Assembly (NCBI GenBank): GCA_025450095.1
Contig: JANWID010000339.1
Coordinates: forward strand, 1-6,394
Direction: 5' to 3'
Source of the DNA: Bacteroidia bacterium
Lineage (GTDB): Bacteria; Bacteroidota; Bacteroidia; AKYH767-A; OLB10
DNA: 6,394 nucleotides
The notes below the pieces were generated by a model. It was not told where the DNA came from. It was given only the letters and a program-made list of their open reading frames with translations, and made no database searches. This document shows, piece after piece, positions 1 to 6,394 of the stretch (its first letter is position 1; each line of letters opens with the position of its first letter). The position numbers were made by a program, and so were the translations under genes.

Positions 1-114
1 AGCACCTTCCTTACGGGGAATATTCAGTCGCTGTGAAAGTCCAAATGCGCTGATGCCGTAAATGATTCCGAAGTTCACCATCTTGGCATTGCGCCGCATT
101 TCCGGAGTCACACT
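1..114 (-). pseudogene. polA: polA continuation beyond the in-frame stop (O-helix part, partial at window edge)
   Basis: These 38 codons are in exactly the same frame as the upstream polA reading frame and follow directly after its TAA. They translate to clear DNA polymerase I sequence: [16 protein letters not shown], then [22 protein letters not shown]. The [14 protein letters not shown] segment is the O-helix (polymerase motif B), which binds the incoming dNTP; the family's Arg, Lys, Phe and Tyr positions are all present. The frame runs off the left edge, and some 150 further residues, including motif C (VHDE), would be expected outside the window. Conservation of this segment argues that decay, if real, is recent. 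Independent translation could only start at internal GTG (111-109) or ATG (99-97) codons and would yield a meaningless fragment. The homology is secure; whether this part is expressed is unknown. Confidence 0.85.
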
Positions 115-117
115 TTA
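115..117 (-). other. In-frame TAA stop inside polA
   Basis: The plus-strand bases TTA read as TAA on the minus strand, between CTG (Leu750) and AGT. Family alignment from memory expects an acidic residue, usually Glu, here (E. coli reads PLETVTSEQRR; this gene reads [10 protein letters not shown]). A single G-to-T change from GAA accounts for it. The frame is identical on both sides, so this is a nonsense difference, not a frameshift. Nothing nearby suggests programmed recoding. Confidence 0.9.
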
Positions 118-2367
118 CAGCGGAACAATATACACTTTGCTGTCTGTGGTGGTATGGATGTCGATGCCTTTTTTAAATGCATCGATCATGCTCGCATCTT
201 TGCTGAAACTTGCAATGATACGGAGCTCGATCTGTGAGTAATCGGCCGAAAGCAGTGTATATTGTTTATTCCGTGGTACAAATGCCTTCCGTACTTCCTT
301 CCCGCGTTCTGTACGTATAGGAATATTCTGCAGGTTGGGATTGTTGGAACTCAGTCTGCCGGTTGCAGCCACCGCCTGCTGATATGAAGTGTGGATTCGT
401 CCGGTGCGTGGATTTACCATGGAAGGTAACGTATCCACATAAGTGTTTTTCAGCTTGACCAGTCCACGGTATTCCAGTACCAGTTGTACGGCAGGATGTT
501 TTTCCGATAAACGTGACAACACATCTTCACCGGTAGCATATTGACCTGTTTTGGTTTTCTTCGCTTTAGGATCTATTTTCAGCACATCGAAGAAAACTTC
601 ACCAAGCTGTTTGGGAGATGAGATATTAAATTTCATTCCGGCAGCTTCATATATTTTTGCTTCAACAACTGTAATTTCCTTTTCAAGCAACAATGAAAAT
701 TCATTCAATGCACCGGGATCGATAGCAACGCCTTCTGTTTCCATACTGGCAAGCACCGGGATAAGTGGCATTTCCACACCGGTAAATAAACTGTTCAGCT
801 TGCCTGTATTCAACATGGGAGCAAATACATTTTTAAGCTGCAATGTAACATCAGAGTCTTCTGCCGCATATTCCGAAATCGATTCCAGCGGTACATCCCG
901 CATGCTGATCTGCTGCGATCGCTTTTCCCCGATTAGTGTTTCAATAGATACAGGCTCGTAATTCAGGTATATTTCGCTCAGCACATTCATGTTATGTCGC
1001 ATGTCAGGCTCCAGAAGGTAATGCGCGATCATGGTATCGAATACAGGACTTTTTACTTCCACATCATACCATTTCAGGATCATCATATCATATTTGATAT
1101 TCTGTCCTGATTTTTCCTTCGTAGTATCTTCAAATAAACTTTTGAATTCCTGGACTATGTTACGGGCCTCATCGTACACCGGTGGTACCGGTACCCACCA
1201 TGCTTCCTGCGGTTTTACGGAAAATGACATACCCACAAGCTCCGCACGGTTGGCGTCGATGTCGGTTGTTTCGGTATCGAAGCAATAAGATGGTGACGCA
1301 TTTAACATCCCGATCAGCTTTTGTCTTTCTTCACGTGTTGCGGCTATATGATATTTATGTGGTGTATTGCTGATATTTTTAGCTGCATGTTTTTCTTCAG
1401 TTTCTTCTTCTGTTTCTATAGCACCAGCACCATTAGTCGGAAATAACTCGCTTTGTTTTGATGCAGACTGGGATGCAACCGTGATATCTTCTTCCAATAT
1501 CCTTTTAGCCAGCGACCGGAATTCCAACTCCTGGAATACCTGGCGTAATTTATCTTTGTCGGGAGATTCCAGTTCCAGAGCCTTTTCATCAAATTCAACC
1601 GGCACGTCAGTGATAATAGTAGCGAGTTGCTTTGATAATAGAGCCAGTTTCGCATGCTCCTTAACTTTATCAGCCAGCTTTCCTTTCAGCTTATCTGCAT
1701 TCTGAATAATATTTTCTACGGTATCGTATTCGGCGATGAGTTGTTTGGCAGTTTTTTCACCAACACCGGGAATACCCGGGATGTTATCAGCGGAATCGCC
1801 CCAAAGACCCAGTATGTCGGTAACCTGGCTGACATTTTTAATTTCAAATTTTTTAAGAATTTCCGGAATTCCGAGTATTTCTGCACTGCCACCGAATGTT
1901 GCCGGGCGATACATTTTTATATTTTCTGTTACAAGCTGTCCGAAATCTTTGTCAGGAGTCATCATGTAAACGGTAAAGCCTCGTTGTTCAGCTTCCTTCG
2001 CCAGCGTTCCGATTATATCATCCGCTTCATAGCCATCCATTGAAATTACCGGAATCCGAAAACCTTCGAGTATTTTTTGTACCCACGGTATGGATATAGC
2101 AAGATCTTCTGGTATTGCCTCACGATTTGCCTTGTAATCGACAAAGTCGGTATGACGAGCGGTGGGGGCCATGGTGTCGAACGCCACTGCTATATGCGTA
2201 GGTTTTTCTTTATTCAGTACCTCGAGCAGTGTATTGGTGAATCCAAACATAGCGGAAGTGTTCAACCCGGTTGAAGTGACTCTCGGATTTTTGCTGAATG
2301 CAAAATACGCCCGGTAAATCAGCGCCATTGCATCGAGCAGGAAAAGCTTTTTTTCTGGTTGTGACAT
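115..2367 (-). CDS. polA: DNA polymerase I, cut short by an in-frame TAA (750 aa as read)
   Basis: DNA polymerase I fills gaps and removes RNA primers in replication and excision repair in the cytoplasm. Residues 1-290 are the 5'-3' nuclease: D12, FD (63-64), YKANR (78-82), YEADD (113-117), TPDKD (137-141) and the helix-hairpin-helix part GDSADNIPG (190-198). A charged, low-complexity linker spans about 295-335. Residues 340-515 are the 3'-5' proofreading domain with its three motifs intact: DTET (D364, E366), GQNIKYD (N423, D427) and YAAED (Y500, D504). The polymerase domain begins near 535 and includes TGRLSSNNPNLQNIP and motif A, ADYSQIELR (D709). The frame then stops at codon 751, before the O-helix and motif C; the family is usually about 930-950 residues. 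The ATG at 2367 is chosen over a TTG two codons upstream because homologues begin just before LFLLDA. A desulfurase gene lies 32 bp upstream on the same strand with no terminator between. If the stop is real, both nucleases could fold but polymerisation should be lost. Confidence 0.95.
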   Translation of the reverse strand: MSQPEKKLFLLDAMALIYRAYFAFSKNPRVTSTGLNTSAMFGFTNTLLEVLNKEKPTHIAVAFDTMAPTARHTDFVDYKANREAIPEDLAISIPWVQKILEGFRIPVISMDGYEADDIIGTLAKEAEQRGFTVYMMTPDKDFGQLVTENIKMYRPATFGGSAEILGIPEILKKFEIKNVSQVTDILGLWGDSADNIPGIPGVGEKTAKQLIAEYDTVENIIQNADKLKGKLADKVKEHAKLALLSKQLATIITDVPVEFDEKALELESPDKDKLRQVFQELEFRSLAKRILEEDITVASQSASKQSELFPTNGAGAIETEEETEEKHAAKNISNTPHKYHIAATREERQKLIGMLNASPSYCFDTETTDIDANRAELVGMSFSVKPQEAWWVPVPPVYDEARNIVQEFKSLFEDTTKEKSGQNIKYDMMILKWYDVEVKSPVFDTMIAHYLLEPDMRHNMNVLSEIYLNYEPVSIETLIGEKRSQQISMRDVPLESISEYAAEDSDVTLQLKNVFAPMLNTGKLNSLFTGVEMPLIPVLASMETEGVAIDPGALNEFSLLLEKEITVVEAKIYEAAGMKFNISSPKQLGEVFFDVLKIDPKAKKTKTGQYATGEDVLSRLSEKHPAVQLVLEYRGLVKLKNTYVDTLPSMVNPRTGRIHTSYQQAVAATGRLSSNNPNLQNIPIRTERGKEVRKAFVPRNKQYTLLSADYSQIELRIIASFSKDASMIDAFKKGIDIHTTTDSKVYIVPL

Positions 2368-2399
2368 AATCAATTTTTATTTGGTCAAGTTAGGCAATT

Positions 2400-3551
2400 T
2401 TATTTATTGTTGCTGTTAATCCATTTGAGGATTCCTTCAACAACTTGAGTAATTTCCAATTCGGTAGTAGGACGTCCCAGGCTGAACCGGATCGAACTGT
2501 ATGCTTCCGCGTCGGTGAGTCCCATCGCTTTTAATACATGCGATGGTCGTGGTAAAGCTGAGGAACATGCGGACCCGGTGGCTACACTCAGAAATGGCAA
2601 TGCGGAAATGATGCGTGAAGCCTGAATCCCGGGGAAACATATATTGGTTGTATTCGGAAGCCGGTTACGGATATCACCATTCACATATCCCAAACCGTTA
2701 TCAGTTAGTTGTTGTTCCAGCAGTGAACGCAGATGCGATAAACGGGAACTGTCGTCCCAATAACGTTCCTTGGCAATTTTCGCGGCAGCACCAAAACCAA
2801 CAATCCCCGGAACATTCAGCGTACCCGATCGCAATCCTTTTTCATGACCTCCACCATCGATGAGCGCATCGAGGTAAACACGCGGATTCTTTCTTCTCAC
2901 AAACAAAGCCCCGGTACCTTTTGGTCCATACATTTTATGAGCGGAAATACACATCATGTCGACACCCAAGTCATTTATATCAACACGGATTTTACCAGCT
3001 GCCTGTGTGGCATCGCAAAAAAACAATGAATTATTTTCCCTGGCCACCGTCGCAAATTCTTTCACCGGTTGAATGACACCGGTTTCATTATTCGCAAGCA
3101 TCATACAGGTCAGAATAGTATCACGTCGCAAAGCGCTTTTGTATAAATCCAGATCGGCATGACCCTGGCGATCGACTGGCAAAAGTGTGATTTCAAAACC
3201 TAGCCGGGAAAGTTTGCTCAATACCTCCAGTACAGCGGGATGCTCTGTAGTCCAGCTGATAATGTGTTTCCCTTTGTTTTGTAAAATTACTGCAGCACCT
3301 TTAATTGCCAGGTTGATGGATTCAGTAGCACCACTTGTAAAAACCAGTTCTTCACTTTCGCATCCAACCAACATTGAAACTTGTTTGCGCGCAAAATCAA
3401 CAGCTGCCGCTGCGGCTCTGCCCGGAAAATGCGTCGTACTTGCTGCATTTGCAAAATGTTCGGTAAAGTACGGCAACATGATTTCCAACACATGCTGATC
3501 AACAGGAGTGGTGGCATTAAAATCAAGATAAACTGCCTGCGGATTTTCCAT
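2400..3551 (-). CDS. Cysteine desulfurase, group I (IscS/NifS type), PLP-dependent
   Basis: The enzyme converts L-cysteine to alanine and passes the sulfur, as a persulfide on its active-site cysteine, to Fe-S cluster assembly or tRNA and cofactor thiolation. The 383-residue cytoplasmic protein shows the full signature: FTSGATES (71-78), catalytic H104 in TEHPAV, NNETG (154-158), D180 and Q183 in FCDATQAAG, PLP lysine K206 in SAHKMYGPKGTG, GGGHEKGLRSGTLN (233-246) and active-site C329 in ATGSACSS. The loop from Cys329 to the PSHVL helix is as long as in E. coli IscS, which places it in group I rather than with SufS. It is about 20 residues shorter than E. coli IscS and lacks that C-terminal tail, which in E. 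coli helps bind IscU; this is closer to NifS-like proteins. The ATG at 3551 is preferred over a TTG seven codons upstream, because the -7 promoter candidate lies inside that extension. No isc or suf partner is visible, so iscS versus nifS is left open. It ends in TAA 32 bp before polA, probably in the same transcript. Confidence 0.95.
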   Translation of the reverse strand: MENPQAVYLDFNATTPVDQHVLEIMLPYFTEHFANAASTTHFPGRAAAAAVDFARKQVSMLVGCESEELVFTSGATESINLAIKGAAVILQNKGKHIISWTTEHPAVLEVLSKLSRLGFEITLLPVDRQGHADLDLYKSALRRDTILTCMMLANNETGVIQPVKEFATVARENNSLFFCDATQAAGKIRVDINDLGVDMMCISAHKMYGPKGTGALFVRRKNPRVYLDALIDGGGHEKGLRSGTLNVPGIVGFGAAAKIAKERYWDDSSRLSHLRSLLEQQLTDNGLGYVNGDIRNRLPNTTNICFPGIQASRIISALPFLSVATGSACSSALPRPSHVLKAMGLTDAEAYSSIRFSLGRPTTELEITQVVEGILKWINSNNK

Positions 3552-3557
3552 TTTCTG

Positions 3558-3565
3558 CAAAGTTA
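3558..3565 (-). promoter_or_regulatory. Candidate Bacteroidota -7 box for the desulfurase-polA pair
   Basis: The minus strand reads TAACTTTG, an exact match to the Bacteroidota housekeeping -7 consensus TAnnTTTG, six bases before the desulfurase ATG at 3551. No convincing TTTG -33 element is found at the usual distance; that region is instead a GC-rich patch (3573-3594). If used, transcription would begin at or very near the start codon, giving a nearly leaderless mRNA. An 8-base motif with two free positions can occur by chance, so the call is tentative. Confidence 0.35.
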
Positions 3566-3674
3566 TAGTCAACCGGCTCCCCCGGAGTGCCCGGCGAAAT
3601 AATAAGCAGGAATACCTTATATTTAACTGTCATACAATACCATAACCTATCTAGGGAAAGCCCCTCTTTTTTGG

Positions 3675-3682
3675 TAACTTTA
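3675..3682 (+). promoter_or_regulatory. Weak -7 box candidate for the MMPL exporter gene
   Basis: TAACTTTA differs from TAnnTTTG only in the last base and lies 18 bases upstream of the ATG at 3701. I see no matching -33 element. The rest of the divergent gap (3552-3700) shows a GC-rich patch near 3573-3594 and an A/T-rich stretch from about 3596 to 3650, but no RNA gene or terminator. The sequence GGGGGA touching the ATG is too close to act as a Shine-Dalgarno site. Confidence 0.2.
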
Positions 3683-3700
3683 CCGGGCAAAATTGGGGGA

Positions 3701-6112
3701 ATGTTTCAACGGGTATCACGGATCATATTAAGGAACAGGAGGTTGCTCTTATGCATCATCGGTGTGATAACGGTTATTTTAGGATTTTTAGCCACCAAAA
3801 TTCAGCTCTCATATGATTTTGCAAAGGTTTTACCTGCTTCCGATCCTGATTTTCAGGAATATGTAAAGTTTAAATCCATTTTTGGTGAAGACGGTACCGT
3901 AATGGTGCTGGGGGTGGAGGATCCTGAATTTTATCAGCTCGATAAATTTAACGGCTGGTTTGACCTCGGTAAAAAAATCAAAAAAATTGAAGGAATAGAA
4001 GCAGTGGTTTCGGTTGCTGAAATCTATAACATCAATGTAAATGAAGCGGAGAAAAAATTTGAGGTCCGACCGCTTATAAAAGAACCGGTTACCAGCCAGG
4101 CCCAACTCGACAGCCTGCATGAAGAAATCAAAAAGCTGCCTTTTTACCGGGGATTCATTGTAAGTGAAGATGGGAATTCAACACTTATGGCCATCACTTT
4201 CGATAAAAAGATGGTCAATTCCAAAAACAGGATTGCAATTGTAAAGCAGATCAACAGTTATGTGAATGCTTACGAAAAGCAGCATTCAGTAAAGGTGCAC
4301 CGGTCCGGTATGCCATATATCCGCACCGTTATATCGGGTAAGATCGCAGCTGAAATGCAATTGTTTCTGATCCTGGCGATTTTTATCTGCAGCCTGATCC
4401 TGTTCGTTTTTTTCAGATCGCTGAAGGTCGTCCTGTTTTCACTGGTTGTAGTGCTGATAGGTGTTGTGTGGTCTGTAGGCTTTATTGTGTTACTCGGTTA
4501 TAAGATTACCATTCTCACGGCACTGATTCCTCCGCTCATCATTGTGATCGGAATTCCCAATAGTATTTTCCTGTTGAATAAGTATCATACGGAATTTGAA
4601 AAACATGGCAACAAGATAAAAGCGTTAAGCAGAACTGTGCAGCGCATCGGGCTGACTACATTCCTGGCTAATCTTACTACTGCCATTGGTTTTGGTGTTT
4701 TTTATTTTACAAAGAGCGTGTTGCTGATGGAATTTGGTTTGGTGGCATCCATAAACGTGATGGCTACCTATGTGATTTCGCTGGTCATGATCCCCATTGT
4801 TTTCAGCTTCCTGCCAAATCCCGATACAAAGCATACACGACACCTAAGCGCACCAAGATTGAATCGCCTTCTTGAATTTAACGATTACCTGGTTCACAAG
4901 CATTATAAGGCAATTTTCGGAGTGGTAATGGTGATTATTGCACTTTCGTTATTCGGTATTTCCAAAATCAATACAATTGGATTTGTGGTGGATGATATAC
5001 CCAAAGACGATCCGGTTTACGTTGACATGCGATATTTTGAAAAATCATTTAAGGGTGTTTTGCCACTTGAAATTTCAGTTGATGCATTGCATCCCGGTAA
5101 GGCGCTTGAGGTTGACAATCTGCATAAAATTAACCGGCTTGAAAAAATGCTGGCAACCTACCCGGAATTCAGCAAGCCGCTTGCCGTGGTGGATGGGATT
5201 AAATTTTCCTACCAATCGTATCGCGGAGGCAATCCGAAATATTACGTATTGCCAGGATCCCTCGAGCTTGCAGATATGGCAGAGTATCTTAAAACAGATT
5301 CGAAGGATAAAACACAATCATTCCGTTCCTTTCTCGACAGCTCCCGGCAGGTGACACGCATCAGTGTACAAATGGCTGATATCGGTTCGGTGCGGATGAA
5401 AGCACTAATTGGCGATCTGCGTCCACGGGTCGACAGCATCTTCAATCCTTCGGAATTTAAAACCATCATCACAGGTAACAGCCTGATCTTTCTTAAAGGC
5501 AATGATTACCTGTTTCAAAACCTGATGGAGAGTATCGCGCTTGCCATATTCCTGATCTCGATTATCATGTACCTGTTGTTCATGTCAACACGGATGATAT
5601 TAATCTCCATTCTTCCAAGCCTGATTCCATTGATTATAACGGCGGGGATCATGGGATTTTTTCACATTCCATTAAAACCTTCCACCATACTGATCTTCAG
5701 CATCGCATTTGGAATTGCTTCCGACGGAACAATTTATTTTCTTACCAAATACCGCCAGGAGTTGCGCCATTATCCGCTCAGCATTTCCAAAGCGGTTTCA
5801 CTTACCATAAGGGAAACGGGAGTAAGCATGTTATACACGGCGGTGATCCTGTTCTTCGGATTTTTTATATTTTCAGCGTCGGGATTTGGAGGCACGAAAT
5901 CACTGGGGATCCTGATTTCGATTACGCTGTTGGTAGCTATGATTTCCAACCTCGTTTTATTGCCTGCTTTCCTGGTAGCCCTGGAACGTCGTATTACTAC
6001 AAAAGCATTCCTGGAAGATCCGCTTATTCAGATTATGAATGAAGAGGAAGATATTGAGCTGGGTGATCTTGAAATAAGAAAGATTGAGGCGTTGGATGAT
6101 AATGAAACTTGA
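3701..6112 (+). CDS. RND superfamily exporter, MMPL family, 12 transmembrane helices
   Basis: This is an 803-residue inner-membrane protein with the duplicated RND layout. TM1 is about 15-33, followed by a periplasmic domain of about 185 residues (34-218) and TM2-6 (about 220-371). TM7 is about 403-421, followed by a second periplasmic domain of similar size (422-606), TM8-12 (about 608-762) and an acidic cytoplasmic tail (NEEEDIELGDLE near 780-791). Family members use the proton gradient to move lipids, hydrophobic compounds or drugs; the substrate here cannot be read from sequence. TM10 carries GIASDGTIYFLTKYR with an acidic residue, D675, where proton-relay carboxylates usually sit, while the matching TM4 segment, IGIPNSIFLLNKYH, has none. 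The ATG at 3701 is chosen because MFQRVSRIILRNRR is a typical family N-terminus; an in-frame GTG at 3587 would add 38 residues of poor quality reaching into the divergent promoter region. It is a standalone permease: no membrane-fusion or TolC-like partner is adjacent. The stop is TGA. Confidence 0.92.
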   Translation: MFQRVSRIILRNRRLLLCIIGVITVILGFLATKIQLSYDFAKVLPASDPDFQEYVKFKSIFGEDGTVMVLGVEDPEFYQLDKFNGWFDLGKKIKKIEGIEAVVSVAEIYNINVNEAEKKFEVRPLIKEPVTSQAQLDSLHEEIKKLPFYRGFIVSEDGNSTLMAITFDKKMVNSKNRIAIVKQINSYVNAYEKQHSVKVHRSGMPYIRTVISGKIAAEMQLFLILAIFICSLILFVFFRSLKVVLFSLVVVLIGVVWSVGFIVLLGYKITILTALIPPLIIVIGIPNSIFLLNKYHTEFEKHGNKIKALSRTVQRIGLTTFLANLTTAIGFGVFYFTKSVLLMEFGLVASINVMATYVISLVMIPIVFSFLPNPDTKHTRHLSAPRLNRLLEFNDYLVHKHYKAIFGVVMVIIALSLFGISKINTIGFVVDDIPKDDPVYVDMRYFEKSFKGVLPLEISVDALHPGKALEVDNLHKINRLEKMLATYPEFSKPLAVVDGIKFSYQSYRGGNPKYYVLPGSLELADMAEYLKTDSKDKTQSFRSFLDSSRQVTRISVQMADIGSVRMKALIGDLRPRVDSIFNPSEFKTIITGNSLIFLKGNDYLFQNLMESIALAIFLISIIMYLLFMSTRMILISILPSLIPLIITAGIMGFFHIPLKPSTILIFSIAFGIASDGTIYFLTKYRQELRHYPLSISKAVSLTIRETGVSMLYTAVILFFGFFIFSASGFGGTKSLGILISITLLVAMISNLVLLPAFLVALERRITTKAFLEDPLIQIMNEEEDIELGDLEIRKIEALDDNET

Positions 6113-6118
6113 AATTGA

Positions 6119-6146
6119 GTCATGGTTCGGCTCCGCTCACCATGAC
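6119..6146. repeat. 28-bp palindrome, REP-like intergenic element
   Basis: Two perfect 8-bp arms, GTCATGGT (6119-6126) and ACCATGAC (6139-6146), flank a 12-base loop, TCGGCTCCGCTC. The core TTCGGCTCCGCTCA resembles the widely dispersed TTCGACTCCGCTCA-type intergenic palindrome that I recall from Bacteroidota genomes. It starts seven bases after the exporter stop codon. No T-run follows on either strand, so it does not look like an intrinsic terminator. The arms are directly visible; membership of a repeat family is from memory and cannot be tested with one copy. Confidence 0.6.
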
Positions 6147-6182
6147 CTACATTAAAAAAAGTATTATAGAAAACTGCAATCG

Positions 6183-6233
6183 ACATCTCATAATCATAAC
6201 ACCCCAACTACTCAACAACTCAACAATTCATTT
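6183..6233 (+). promoter_or_regulatory. G-free 51-nt leader before rmlA
   Basis: There is no G on the plus strand for 51 bases, ending exactly at the GTG start codon. Such a leader would have little secondary structure and no Shine-Dalgarno sequence, which fits initiation without SD pairing in Bacteroidota. The stretch ends with the short tandem repeat at 6204-6227. No convincing -7/-33 promoter pair is seen between 6113 and 6233. The regulatory role is an inference from composition only. Confidence 0.3.
6204..6227 (+). repeat. Three imperfect 8-bp tandem units
   Basis: The units CCAACTAC, TCAACAAC and TCAACAAT lie head to tail; the last two differ only in their final base. They end six bases before the rmlA start codon. 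Function is unknown; this could be a simple slippage product. Confidence 0.6.
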
Positions 6234-6394
6234 GTGAAAGGAATCATACTAGCCGGGGGATCCGGTACACGCTTACATCCGTTAACACTTGCTGTCAGCA
6301 AACAGCTCATGCCGGTTTACGATAAGCCGATGATTTACTACCCGCTATCGGTTCTTATGATAGCTGGAATTAAGGAAATACTTATTATCAGCAC
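6234..6394 (+). CDS. rmlA: Glucose-1-phosphate thymidylyltransferase, N-terminal part (partial)
   Basis: RmlA joins dTTP and glucose-1-phosphate to make dTDP-glucose, the first step towards dTDP-L-rhamnose and other surface sugars. Only the first 53 codons are in the window (family length about 290). They contain the nucleotide-binding loop [14 protein letters not shown] at residues 5-18 and the strongly diagnostic block [18 protein letters not shown] (22-39), followed by [14 protein letters not shown]. The start is a GTG directly before KGIILAGG, exactly where homologues begin; no in-frame ATG, GTG or TTG occurs upstream before the exporter gene ends. The gene follows the exporter by 121 bp with a palindrome between, so co-transcription is uncertain. 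It may open a polysaccharide cluster to the right, which is not visible. UTP-glucose-1-phosphate uridylyltransferase is less likely, because the [17 protein letters not shown] block is the RmlA form. Confidence 0.95.
   Translation, partial: MKGIILAGGSGTRLHPLTLAVSKQLMPVYDKPMIYYPLSVLMIAGIKEILIIS

Noticed and set aside
1..117. A frameshift as the cause of the polA interruption
   Set aside because: The frame is the same before and after the TAA, and both sides align to PolA without a gap, so this is a single stop codon, not an indel.
115..117. An alternative genetic code or programmed recoding of TAA
   Set aside because: The neighbouring desulfurase ends with TAA at a natural family C-terminus, so TAA works as a stop here. 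No other in-frame TAA occurs in the genes, and no readthrough signal or structure is evident.
1178..1200. GGTACC/ACCGGT palindromic cluster as a regulatory repeat
   Set aside because: It encodes the VPVPPV segment of the proofreading domain; the repeat pattern follows from Val and Pro codons.
551..2043. Several open frames on the plus strand across polA
   Set aside because: They lie antisense to a strongly conserved gene, their translations are Ser/Phe-rich with no recognisable domain, and they look like codon-bias shadows.
3587..3700. GTG start at 3587 for the exporter
   Set aside because: The added 38 residues do not resemble the family N-terminus, and they would overlap the divergent promoter region. 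ATG at 3701 gives the expected short cytoplasmic segment before TM1.
4625..5502. Minus-strand open frames across the exporter gene
   Set aside because: They are short, without recognisable domains, and antisense to a well-supported 12-helix protein.
6119..6160. Rho-independent terminator after the exporter
   Set aside because: The hairpin is followed by CTACATTAAAAAAAG on the plus strand and by no T-run on the minus strand, so the terminator signature is missing.

Overview
The window looks like a chromosomal segment of a Bacteroidota bacterium, probably from the Sphingobacteriia/Chitinophagia side. This is inferred from the protein styles (a DNA polymerase I with all three domains, a 'GGGHE' cysteine desulfurase, a two-repeat MMPL/RND exporter of a kind I recognise from this phylum), the moderate GC (about mid-40s by eye), the lack of clear Shine-Dalgarno sequences with A/T-rich stretches before starts, and one exact match to the Bacteroidota -7 promoter box TAnnTTTG. 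I cannot name a genus.

Layout: positions 1-2367 (minus strand) hold most of polA, DNA polymerase I, running off the left edge. Positions 2400-3551 (minus strand) hold a group I (IscS/NifS-type) cysteine desulfurase just upstream of polA; the gap is 32 bp with no terminator, so the two are probably co-transcribed. A divergent intergenic region (3552-3700) separates this pair from a plus-strand gene for an 803-residue, 12-helix RND/MMPL-family inner-membrane exporter (3701-6112). A 121-bp gap (6113-6233) carries a perfect-arm palindrome that resembles a dispersed Bacteroidota intergenic element, followed by a 51-nt G-free leader. At 6234 the 5' end of rmlA (glucose-1-phosphate thymidylyltransferase) begins and runs off the right edge; it may open a dTDP-rhamnose or surface-polysaccharide cluster, which cannot be seen here.

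The most notable observation is an in-frame TAA inside polA (plus positions 115-117). It lies between polymerase motif A and the O-helix (motif B), and the same frame continues beyond it with well-conserved PolA sequence to the window edge. As written, the protein would keep both nuclease domains but lack motifs B and C, so it should not polymerise. One G-to-T change from the expected GAA explains it. A base-call error, a real nonsense mutation and suppression cannot be told apart from this sequence alone.

The four genes have mostly housekeeping or envelope roles and no shared pathway is evident. I see no CRISPR array, tRNA, rRNA, insertion sequence, phage gene or defence system, and no convincing undescribed multi-gene system.
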